DNA from: CAWKKW01 sp963850345
GTDB taxonomy: Bacteria > Acidobacteriota > Terriglobia > Terriglobales > Acidobacteriaceae
DNA: 64,000 bases
Direction of reading: 5' to 3'
Assembly: GCA_963850345.1 (NCBI GenBank)
Contig: CAWKKW010000002.1
Location: 186,001 to 250,000, forward strand
The translations under genes were made by a program, and so were the position numbers. Below are positions 54,493 to 64,000 of this stretch, one piece after another (the first letter of the stretch is position 1; every line of letters starts with the position of its first letter). The notes beneath the pieces are model-generated. The model saw only the letters and a program-made list of their open reading frames with translations. It searched no databases and was not told where the DNA came from.

Positions 54493-54726
54493 GTTTGGAA
54501 GTGGGTCCTGGGGTGGTTCCTCTCCATTGTCGCGAGAAGAACCAACAACTTGTAACTTCGTATGTTTGTAATGTTTCACAATCGGCTGACGACCCAACTT
54601 GTAAAGGGACGCGCGTTTCTGCCAGTTGGCAGCTTTGGGCGAGTTTTGTTGTTCTCACAAAACTTTGGGCCCAGGAGCGGGCTGGCCAGAGAAGATGGGA
54701 CAGACAGAAAGGGCAGAAAGGAACGG

Positions 54727-54752
54727 GCCCAGGCGGCTGATTCAGCCTGGGC
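54727..54752 (-). terminator. Hairpin after korB
   Basis: GCCCAGGC (54727-54734) and GCCTGGGC (54745-54752) form an eight-bp stem with a ten-base loop, 37 bases downstream of the korB stop on the - strand. Read on that strand it is followed by CGTTCCTTTCTG, slightly U-rich. Confidence 0.55.
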
Positions 54753-54789
54753 TCTTCGAGGGCTTCGATGCGAGACTAGGTTCGCTGCC

Positions 54790-55686
54790 TTACATAAGAT
54801 CTTCGATGAATGACCGTGCTACATCCGGTGGAATGTGGGCTGCTTTGTTCACTAAAGGTTCGTTCGCTACCACCGGATCGGTCGCGTGCAACGAAGGAAT
54901 GTCATTGCGTTCAAAAAAGCGTCCGATCGGGATCTCTTCACCCCAGACCAGCGATCGCTCCATGGCACCCAACCAGTCGGTAGAATCATACGTGGTGTCG
55001 TCTTCGAGCTTCTTTACGCGCGGGCGGAACCACTGATACGTATTGTCGTGGTTGTAAGTTACGCAAGGACTGAACACATCGAGGAATGAAAAACCCTTGT
55101 GCTGGATGCCCTGCTTGATGAGTTCTGTGAGGTGCCTCTGCTCGCCGCTGAAGCCCCGCCCGACAAATGTTGCGCCGGCCGAGAGGGCCAGCGAGACCGG
55201 GTTGAGCGGGCCTTCTGTGCTACCGAACGGCATACTCTTGGTCTTCATACCGAGGCGACTGGTGGGCGATGTCTGTCCGGTCGTCAAACCGTAGATCTGG
55301 TTGTCCATGACGATGTAGAGCAGGTCGACATTGCGTCGCATGTTATGGATGAAGTGCCCCACGCCGATGCCGAATCCGTCGCCGTCGCCGCCGGTCACAA
55401 TTACGGTGAGTTCGTGATTGGCCATCTTAAGGCCGGTCGCCACCGGCAGCGAACGCCCATGGAGCGTGTGCATACCGTAGGTGTTGATGTAGCCCGGCAG
55501 GTTGGAGGAGCAGCCGATGCCACTCACAACGCACACGTCATGGTTGGGAATCTGGAGATCCACCAGGGCCTTTTGAATCGCGGCGAGCACGCCGAAATCG
55601 CCGCAACCCGGGCACCAGTCGGGATCGACCTTGCCCTTCAGATCAGCCATTACCAATTGCTTGGGTGCTTCTACGCCTGTCGCCAT
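54790..55686 (-). CDS. korB: 2-oxoacid:ferredoxin oxidoreductase, beta subunit
   Basis: This 298-aa thiamine-diphosphate-binding subunit has WCPGCGDFGVLAAIQKAL near the start and the TPP motif TGGDGDGFGIGVGHFIH ... DNQIYGLTTGQTSPT. With the alpha subunit it oxidises a 2-oxoacid (probably 2-oxoglutarate) with CoA to an acyl-CoA and reduces ferredoxin. AGGAG lies near ATG 55686, and it follows the alpha gene by 12 bases. Pyruvate as substrate is also possible and would overlap with AceE. Confidence 0.9.
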   Translation of the reverse strand: MATGVEAPKQLVMADLKGKVDPDWCPGCGDFGVLAAIQKALVDLQIPNHDVCVVSGIGCSSNLPGYINTYGMHTLHGRSLPVATGLKMANHELTVIVTGGDGDGFGIGVGHFIHNMRRNVDLLYIVMDNQIYGLTTGQTSPTSRLGMKTKSMPFGSTEGPLNPVSLALSAGATFVGRGFSGEQRHLTELIKQGIQHKGFSFLDVFSPCVTYNHDNTYQWFRPRVKKLEDDTTYDSTDWLGAMERSLVWGEEIPIGRFFERNDIPSLHATDPVVANEPLVNKAAHIPPDVARSFIEDLM

Positions 55687-55698
55687 GCATCCCTCTCC

Positions 55699-57480
55699 TC
55701 AGACCAGAATTTCGTGCGCCGGCACGGATAGCGTAGTGCTCCCGGCAAGTTGTTCTTTCACTGCCTCGACGATGTGATGTGGCATGAAAGGTTCTCCGTC
55801 GTACTTGCGAATATTTCCAGTTGGAACGAAGCTGGTTTCGCTGCGCAGATAACGCGCAAACTGGCCGCTGAAGTTGTTCTCGACAATGATGGTGTGTTTA
55901 GAACGCTTGAGGATCTCAACGATGGCGTCGCCGTGCAGCGGCACCAGCCACCGAATCTGAAGCTGGTTGGACGAGATACCCTGATCGGCGAGGAGTTCGC
56001 GGGCCTCTTCGATGACACCGGCTGTCGATCCCCAACCAATCAATGTCACGTCGGCGTCGGCCGGGCCCTGGAGTTCAGGAGGAGGGACAGATGCTTCAAT
56101 CCCTGCAACCTTGCGCATGCGCTTCTCCATCATGGCGCGGCGTTTGGTGGCATTGGTGTACTCGTCGCTGATCAGCACGCCGTCTTCATCGTGTTCGTCG
56201 CTCGAGCCGGTGAAGATGTAGCCCGGCACTCCAGGGATGGAGCGCGGGGATACTCCGCTCTCTGTGATCTTGTACCGTTTATATGCGCCGTGACCGTTGC
56301 TGCCGTTGGCTTCGGTGATGAGTTCGCCGCGGTCGATCGGTGGAGCAAAGTCCAGGTCTTTGGGATCAACGCTGAGCCTGCCTTCGGAGAGAAGCAGGTC
56401 GCAGAGCACGATGCCGGGTACCTGGTATTTGTCGACGACATTGAAGATTTCAGGCATCAGCTTGAAGCAATCCCCGATGTCCAACGGTGCAGCGATCACG
56501 CGAGGATAGTCACCGAATGCGGCGCCCAGCATCTGCCACAGATCCCCCTGCTCGGTCTTGGTGGGAACGCCGGTCGACGGGCCGGCGCGCTGACAGTCGA
56601 TTACGACTACCGGAGTCTCCATCTGCGCCGACAAGCCCAGGCCCTCACTCATGAGAGCAAAGCCTCCGCCTGAGGTTGCGCACATGGAGCGCACTCCCGC
56701 GTGGGCTGCGCCGATGGCCATGTTGATCACGCCGATTTCGTCTTCGACCTGCCGCACCATGATGCCGGCCTTGCGCCCATTCGCGGCCATCCAGTGCAGC
56801 ACGCCGGTCGAGGGACTCATTGGATACGCACAGTAGAACTTGACTCCAGCGGCGGCGCCTCCCATGGCGAGCGCGGTGTTGCCGCTGGGCACGGCGTAGC
56901 GATTGTCGGTCATCGGCAGGGGCGCGGCGAAGGGTTTGAAGTGGGCGGTGGCGTAGTCGTAGCCCGCGCGAGCGATGCTGACGTTCTCTGCGATGACTGC
57001 CTCGCCCTTCTTCTTGAATTGCTCGGTCAGAACGTCTTCGAGCGACTGGAAGCCCACGCCCATCATGCTCAGTGCGGCGCCGATGGCGAGTGTGTTCTGC
57101 GCAACCTTGTTGCGGGTAATGTCGGCCAGCGTGGAGACGGGAAGCGGACACAGCTGAACGCCAGGCGCAGTTGTCGCTGGCTTGATACTGTCTGCGTTGA
57201 AGAGACAGGCTGCGCCCTCGCCCAGCAGGCCGAGGTGCCGCTCCATGGTGTCCTGGTTCAACGGGATGAGCAGGTCAATGCGATCGCCCATGTTGGTGAC
57301 GCGGTCGGGGCCGGTACGGATGGTTAGGAAGGTATGGCCGCCGCGAATGATGGACTGATAGGCGTTATAGGCGTTGAGGTGCAGCCCGCGACGGCTGAAT
57401 ATCTTTGCGAAAATGTCGCCCGGGGTCGCCACCCCTTGACCGGCGGCGCCTCCAATCCCAATGGCGAAGGTCTGCCTCAT
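55699..57480 (-). CDS. korA: 2-oxoacid:ferredoxin oxidoreductase, fused gamma-alpha subunit
   Basis: This 593-aa protein joins the gamma domain (GIGGAAGQGVATPGDIF at the N-terminus) to the alpha domain (GNTALAMGGAAAGVKFYCAYPMSPSTGVLHWM) as in KorA-type enzymes. It forms the pyrimidine-binding half of the active site with KorB. GGAG eight bases before ATG 57480 sets the start, and the frame opens at 57498. Its gene diverges from aceE, with 423 bases between the two start codons. The residues that separate pyruvate from 2-oxoglutarate cannot be judged without alignment. Confidence 0.9.
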   Translation of the reverse strand: MRQTFAIGIGGAAGQGVATPGDIFAKIFSRRGLHLNAYNAYQSIIRGGHTFLTIRTGPDRVTNMGDRIDLLIPLNQDTMERHLGLLGEGAACLFNADSIKPATTAPGVQLCPLPVSTLADITRNKVAQNTLAIGAALSMMGVGFQSLEDVLTEQFKKKGEAVIAENVSIARAGYDYATAHFKPFAAPLPMTDNRYAVPSGNTALAMGGAAAGVKFYCAYPMSPSTGVLHWMAANGRKAGIMVRQVEDEIGVINMAIGAAHAGVRSMCATSGGGFALMSEGLGLSAQMETPVVVIDCQRAGPSTGVPTKTEQGDLWQMLGAAFGDYPRVIAAPLDIGDCFKLMPEIFNVVDKYQVPGIVLCDLLLSEGRLSVDPKDLDFAPPIDRGELITEANGSNGHGAYKRYKITESGVSPRSIPGVPGYIFTGSSDEHDEDGVLISDEYTNATKRRAMMEKRMRKVAGIEASVPPPELQGPADADVTLIGWGSTAGVIEEARELLADQGISSNQLQIRWLVPLHGDAIVEILKRSKHTIIVENNFSGQFARYLRSETSFVPTGNIRKYDGEPFMPHHIVEAVKEQLAGSTTLSVPAHEILV

Positions 57481-57903
57481 AAGGTCGTCTCCAAGCAAAG
57501 TCTCGGGAGCAACCTGCCGCGGCGCATGGATGGGCCGGCAGCTCTCGATCGGCGTGGTACTCAGCAGGGCCGTCGGCGCTCGACAGGCTCAAGGGAAGTC
57601 CCGGGAGTATGCCCCGGAATTTACTCAAGATTTCGTGCACTACTCTTGAGCGCCGATAAGCATACACCGAACCTCCTGCAACTCGAAAGCGCCCTTTCGC
57701 GAGCCATGGGAAGGCCGCTTCAGCGATGGTGAAACCCAGTCAAATGAGGAGAAAGATTGCGCCAGGTAGGCCGTTTTCCAGAGGCTTTTTGGGGCCTTCA
57801 TCCCGTCAAGCGCCGTTTTGCAGGAAATCAGTAATATGGAGAGAGGGGAGAGGCTGCAGGGACATTGGGCCGGCTCTTCTTAAGCGAGTGATACCGGAAT
57901 CCT
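57481..57903. promoter_or_regulatory. 423-base divergent region between korA and aceE
   Basis: No gene, known riboswitch or clear repeat is visible. Short frames exist on both strands but lack ribosome sites. The region presumably holds the promoters for both divergent genes. Confidence 0.4.
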
Positions 57904-60573
<2,670 letters not shown>

Positions 60574-60648
60574 ACGAAGACTCCAGCAGCAGAAACCAGG
60601 CGAGATGGATGCGAGCGTTTGTTCGCGGTGCATCTCGCCTTTTGTCGT

Positions 60649-60971
60649 GCGCATCGGCTGATCTATGCTCATGATCGGGGAATTTTTCATCGCGACATCA
60701 AGCCGTAAAACATCATGACTACCGGTCGTCCGAGCAAGTCACCGGAAACAAGGCGACAGTGAGGTTAGACATCTACTCACTCGGAGTCACTCTGTATGAG
60801 TTGATGACCGGGAGGCTGCCGATCCGGGGTGAGACAAATTACGAGATCATGAACGGGCATTTGCGCCAGGTGCCGGTAGCTCCAATCGACCTCAATCCCA
60901 CCCTGCCATTGCCGATCTCCAATGCCATCCTCTGAAGCGGATCGGCAGAAGTTCCTGCGCGCGCGAAAGAG
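60649..60971 (+). pseudogene. Decayed Ser/Thr protein kinase fragment
   Basis: A relic of a Hanks-type kinase reads AHRLIYAHDRGIFHRDIKP then a stop codon (TAA at 60706) and NIM. After a frame change and loss of the DFG/activation-loop part it continues as SEQVTGNKATVRLDIYSLGVT, then LYELMTGRLPIRGETNYEIM and ends around ADRQKFLRAR. The catalytic loop HRDIKP is recognisable, but a stop, a frameshift and a deletion prevent a working enzyme. Neither the N-lobe nor a start codon is visible upstream. It lies between aceE and the DUF3365 gene, in the opposite direction to the latter. Confidence 0.85.
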
Positions 60972-61015
60972 ATAGCTCAGCAGGAAAGACTCGGCAACGG
61001 TTCACGCCCTGTAGG

Positions 61016-61891
61016 CTAGGTGTTGAGCATCTCGAAGGCCTTCCGCAAGGAGGTATGCATGCGGTTGAACGAGGTGGTCACCTGCGCGATCTCATCTCTG
61101 CCGCGAACCGGCAGCATCTCCAACTCAATCTCTCCTGTGCTGATACGGTCGGCAGCTAGCGAGACCTTGCGCAGCGGGCGAATGACGATGAAGAACAAGC
61201 CGACATCAATGAGCACGATGGTGGCCAGGAAAATGATGCCGAGATTGATGAGCAAACTCCGGAAACCCTGATGCGCCAGCTCAATGGGAACGGACATCGG
61301 TATGGAAATGACTTGTGCTGCGACGACGTCGTTCAGATTCCAGCCGAAGCCGTTGTTCTTGCCATAGTGCTTGAGCATTGCCTTGGGAGCCAGGCCGGGG
61401 CTGCTGTGACACTCAAGGCAGCCTGACTCCACCACGATGGGATACGCCACGTAGAGTGAGCGCCCGGTTGCGGCGGTCCGCTCGCCGATGATCTTTTTCT
61501 TCGCCGGATTGTTTTTGAAATCGAGGATGATGTCCGTTTCCCAGTCCGTCGCTCGATCGCTCAGGTTAGTGGGATTCAGGGTCGCTTCCTTGTAGGTGTA
61601 GTCCGGATAACTCTTGCGGAGATCGTTGAACGTAACTGTTGCGGCGTAGAAGGGAATTGTTTGCGGCAGAAACGTGGTGGCGTGCTCCGGTAGCTTCTGC
61701 AGCAGCGGGCTCAATTCCTGCTCGGTATAGTCCCGAGTGGCACGAGAGCTCGCTGCCATCAGCCCCGCCTGTTGCAGCACCTGCTTGCGCGCATCTTCCA
61801 TCAGGAACTTATTCGCATTCTGGGAAATCAGATAGAGTCCCAGCCCGAACACAACGATGAGCAACAGATTGAATTTAGCCAACAGTTTCAC
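61016..61891 (-). CDS. Haem-binding DUF3365-HAMP membrane sensor
   Basis: This 291-aa protein has an N-terminal membrane segment (KFNLLLIVVFGLGLYLI), a periplasmic DUF3365-like domain with a c-type haem motif CLECH, a second membrane segment (LLINLGIIFLATIVLIDVGLFFIVI) and a cytoplasmic HAMP domain ending the protein (RPLRKVSLAADRISTGEIELEM). No kinase, cyclase or methyl-accepting output domain follows, so it probably signals through a partner. A GTG start (61891) follows GGAGG by eight bases. The stop lies directly next to the decayed kinase region, which raises the idea that a partner kinase was lost. Confidence 0.85.
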   Translation of the reverse strand: MKLLAKFNLLLIVVFGLGLYLISQNANKFLMEDARKQVLQQAGLMAASSRATRDYTEQELSPLLQKLPEHATTFLPQTIPFYAATVTFNDLRKSYPDYTYKEATLNPTNLSDRATDWETDIILDFKNNPAKKKIIGERTAATGRSLYVAYPIVVESGCLECHSSPGLAPKAMLKHYGKNNGFGWNLNDVVAAQVISIPMSVPIELAHQGFRSLLINLGIIFLATIVLIDVGLFFIVIRPLRKVSLAADRISTGEIELEMLPVRGRDEIAQVTTSFNRMHTSLRKAFEMLNT

Positions 61892-61965
61892 AGGGCTACC
61901 CTCCGACTATCCTAAAAATTGCTTCGACGATTAGACCACAACCAACACAGTTACACAGCAATGGT

Positions 61966-62786
61966 TCAGGAGCTCGTGCGCTCCGAGCCATCGGGCTGGG
62001 TAGTCAAGTGCTGGATCACCTGATACAACACTTCCTGGCCTGTGCCGGCGAAGGCGGCGACGGGATCGGCATCGCTCTTCATCCATGCGAACAAGAAGAC
62101 CAGCGGAATCCATCCGCGCCGATCCTGCTCCAGCTGTCCGCCCATGCGGAATAAGGCCCGGGACATTTTGAGTGGGAGATGAACGCCGGCCACGCCGTTC
62201 TCTGCCGGATCGTTGCAGAGCTCGGCGGGAGAAGTTACGAGATACTCGCGGCAACTGAGCGGGCGGAGCGGATGAATGCCGCAGGACTCATTCTCGAGGA
62301 AGGGGCAGGGCACGCCGAGGTGGAGGTAATCCATGGCCATCTGCAGTGCGGTGTCGTTGTCGTCGAACCAGTCTTCTTCGATCAGCCGCTGAATCATTCC
62401 CGAGTCGCGCAAGCTGACAAGCGCCTGGTGAAAGCGTCGCTGGAGTTCCTGCTGCTGTTTCTGGGAAAGCGTACGGATCCACGCAGAAAGAGACTGTGCC
62501 TCGAAGATACTGACCGCACCATCTGGCTGCAACAAGCGCCGCAACCGGCCTTGCAGGAGATGGCTAGCACTAGCTTCGACGCGTCGTTCGAGGTGATGTG
62601 CACGAGCGCGTTGTCGATCGACTGGATGACGGGCAGCAGCTGCGTGACGTTGGTCTGTCCCGCGGGCACTTCGACTTTTGCTTTGAGTCTTCCCTCGCCG
62701 ATGCGAAGCTCAAATTCGACTTGTACGACCTCGGCCGACTCCGTTGCCAATAGATAGCATTTGAGTCTACAACGCTTCGCGACCAA
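61966..62786 (-). pseudogene. YkgJ-type cysteine-cluster protein, one frameshift
   Basis: A zinc/iron-chelating YkgJ-like gene is split. The first part has SCKAGCGACCSQMV. The second part (open to 61966) has VSIFEAQSLSAWIRTL, CPFLENESCGIHPLRPLSCREYL and a long C-terminal helix. The change of frame at about 62512-62520 is explained by one missing base: CGGTC where CCGGTC would restore QMVPVSIFEA. Total 821 bases, one short of a multiple of three. The start is probably a TTG (62786), ten bases after the upstream gene's stop, but no strong ribosome site is visible. Function of YkgJ proteins is poorly known; metal binding is likely. Confidence 0.82.
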
Positions 62787-62795
62787 GTCCCGCGG

Positions 62796-63770
62796 CTAAG
62801 GCGTCTTTACCGTGTCGCCGGTCTTCGGCTTACCCTCGCCGGTGAAGGTGCCAACGGCCGAACTCGCATCGACACTGGTGATGGTGAGCTGTCCGACTTT
62901 GTCTTCTACCGTACGAAGCGGCTTGCCGGTGGCTGGGTCTTTGATGACGCGAGATATGCGTGTGATCAGCAAGTTGTCTCCGACGTGCACCCCAGCTTGG
63001 CTGCCGACGTTGATGATGATTTCATTGCTGGATGCGTCGGCCACTAATCCGGCGACAGGCACCGCCTGCGCGACGGGCAGGTTCGCCGATTTCTGCTCGA
63101 GCCCTTGCGCGAGTTGCGTTACGGCCTGCGTAACCGCTTCGCCGATGATAGTCTGCGCGAAGTTGCTGCTGCTCATATCGCCAGCGCCACCACCATAGTT
63201 CCCGCCGCCACCTCCGCCACCAAGCAGGTTGGTACCGGAGCGGGTGGATTGTCCGCGTCCGCTGACCGAGGCGAGTATCTCACCGGTATTCACGTCGATC
63301 ATGCGCGCGGTGACAGCGACCACTGCCTTCGATTTCGAAGTGCCAACGTTGCCCACGCCGTACTTATCCCATCGGCCCAACATGCCGCCGACGTTTCTGT
63401 TCTGATCGTCGCGTCCAAACTGCGTGATATCGCCGGTGATGATGGCGTCCACACCGAGGATGTGCCCGATCTTGGCGGCCGTCGAAGTGTCTGCGCGATT
63501 GCTGTTGGAGAAGTTCTGCTCCGCGAGCACCTTGTTGATGGCGTTTCGTTCAATCACGCGATAGGTGCCATCGTTGGTGAGCCGGTCGATGAGAATATCC
63601 GAGATACCTTTGCCAATGTCCTGGTTCGTGCCGAAAACAGCCTGGGTAGTCGTCATCACGGTGGCGTAGTTGAAGTCGAGCACGGCGATGCGATGTCTCT
63701 GGGCGGATGTCTGGCAGATGGCGGCACTGCTCAGGCCGGCCGCGAGGAGAGCAATGAGAAGTTTGCGCAT
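62796..63770 (-). CDS. CsgG-type secreted/outer-membrane protein
   Basis: This 324-aa protein has a signal peptide (LLIALLAAGLSSAAICQ) and a CsgG-family domain: HRIAVLDFNYATV, GKGISDILIDRLTNDGTYRVIERNA, LGVDAIITGDITQFG and ARMIDVNTGEILASVSG. A glycine-rich loop (GGGGGGGNYGGGAG) interrupts it, and a C-terminal beta-rich domain with VGSQAGVHVGDNLLI (FlgT-like) follows. CsgG forms curli secretion pores, but many relatives without curli partners are of unknown role, and no lipobox cysteine is evident. GGAG (from the upstream stop) lies eight bases before ATG 63770. Confidence 0.85.
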   Translation of the reverse strand: MRKLLIALLAAGLSSAAICQTSAQRHRIAVLDFNYATVMTTTQAVFGTNQDIGKGISDILIDRLTNDGTYRVIERNAINKVLAEQNFSNSNRADTSTAAKIGHILGVDAIITGDITQFGRDDQNRNVGGMLGRWDKYGVGNVGTSKSKAVVAVTARMIDVNTGEILASVSGRGQSTRSGTNLLGGGGGGGNYGGGAGDMSSSNFAQTIIGEAVTQAVTQLAQGLEQKSANLPVAQAVPVAGLVADASSNEIIINVGSQAGVHVGDNLLITRISRVIKDPATGKPLRTVEDKVGQLTITSVDASSAVGTFTGEGKPKTGDTVKTP

Positions 63771-63781
63771 TTCTGAAGCTC

Positions 63782-64000
63782 CTAAGATTTGCCGAGAAAA
63801 ACTTCCAGGCTTTCAAGTTCTTTTTCGGCTCGATCGAGATTCTTGCCTGCCGAGGCCGCGTCGCGCGCAGCCAGCGAATTGTTGGCCGACTGCAAGTAGG
63901 CGTTCATGCGGTTGAGGGAACCGGCGATATCGCCACGAAGCCCGAGTCCCTCTGCTTCCTGCTGGCGGCGTAGCTGTTCAATGGAATCGCGAGCCGCACT
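63782..64000 (-). CDS. Coiled-coil protein, C-terminal end (partial)
   Basis: The frame enters from the right edge of the window and ends at a TAG (63782-63784). The visible 72 residues are helical and polar (DSIEQLRRQQEAEGLGL, NRMNAYLQSANNSLAARDAA, NLDRAEKELESLEVFLGKS). It lies 11 bases upstream of the CsgG-type start, and its stop region supplies that gene's ribosome site (TAGGAGC), so both are probably one transcript. Identity is unknown because the N-terminus is cut off. Confidence 0.75.
   Translation of the reverse strand, partial: SAARDSIEQLRRQQEAEGLGLRGDIAGSLNRMNAYLQSANNSLAARDAASAGKNLDRAEKELESLEVFLGKS

Noticed and set aside
57481..57903. Possible small genes between korA and aceE
   Set aside because: Short frames are open, but none combines a ribosome site with a sensible protein.

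Overview
The window reads as part of a soil Acidobacteriota chromosome, probably in or near Terriglobia/Acidobacteriaceae. This placement is inference from gene content and moderately high GC, with no marker gene behind it. The supporting traits are a very large tricorn-like protease, many secreted glycosidases (GH3, GH35, GH125), a secreted lectin/choice-of-anchor-D protein, GTP-type PEP carboxykinase, homodimeric AceE next to KorAB, and a C30-type carotenoid operon. I saw no tRNA, rRNA, CRISPR array, transposase or prophage.

Layout. 0-3 kb: the 3' end of a probable inositol-3-phosphate synthase and a PA14-bearing GH3 enzyme, facing each other across a strong terminator. 3-9.2 kb: an FAD oxidoreductase, an ATP-grasp ligase, a GT4 glycosyltransferase and an AsnB-type amidotransferase, which may be a small biosynthetic cluster. 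9.4-14.7 kb: a PD-(D/E)XK-like nuclease/helicase fusion (DUF2075 type) 13 bases behind a tricorn-like protease. 15-20 kb: small hypothetical genes, a pseudokinase-SPOR membrane protein, a DUF4199 membrane protein and a VOC protein. 20-25.4 kb: pckG, a tightly overlapping ArsR-SRPBCC-membrane trio, a succinate-semialdehyde-type dehydrogenase and a CBS protein. 25.6-29.2 kb: ACP, ketosynthase, SDR and alpha-oxoamine synthase. The last two are broken by single-base insertions (three and one).

29.7-35.7 kb: the secreted lectin-like protein, a GH35 and a Tat-exported GH125. 35.8-46.1 kb: a sugar-acid locus with an RbsD/FucU mutarotase, a LacI regulator, a UxaA dehydratase and a seven-gene + strand run (SDR, KDG kinase, KDPG aldolase, aldo/keto reductase, lactonase-type amidohydrolase, Zn-dehydrogenase, FucP). 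It fits oxidative L-fucose breakdown combined with hexuronate breakdown, and an 11-base motif is shared by its two divergent promoters. 46.1-47.8 kb: a protein with S1 repeats. 47.9-54.5 kb: a five-gene, end-to-end overlapping staphyloxanthin-like operon (crtN, aldehyde dehydrogenase, crtP-like, acyltransferase, glycosyltransferase) with no synthase gene. 54.8-60.6 kb: korBA diverging from aceE. 60.6-64 kb: a decayed Ser/Thr kinase fragment, a haem-binding DUF3365-HAMP sensor, a frameshifted YkgJ-type cysteine-cluster protein, a CsgG-type protein and the end of a coiled-coil protein.

The secreted hydrolases, FucP/FucU and the ketodeoxy-sugar enzymes suggest a polysaccharide degrader that feeds deoxy-sugars and uronates to pyruvate. 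AceE/KorAB and PEPCK then act at the pyruvate and acetyl-CoA node. The most informative oddities are five frame breaks (four of them +1 insertions within about 1.25 kb), the kinase relic, the pseudokinase-SPOR fusion and the nuclease-helicase gene.
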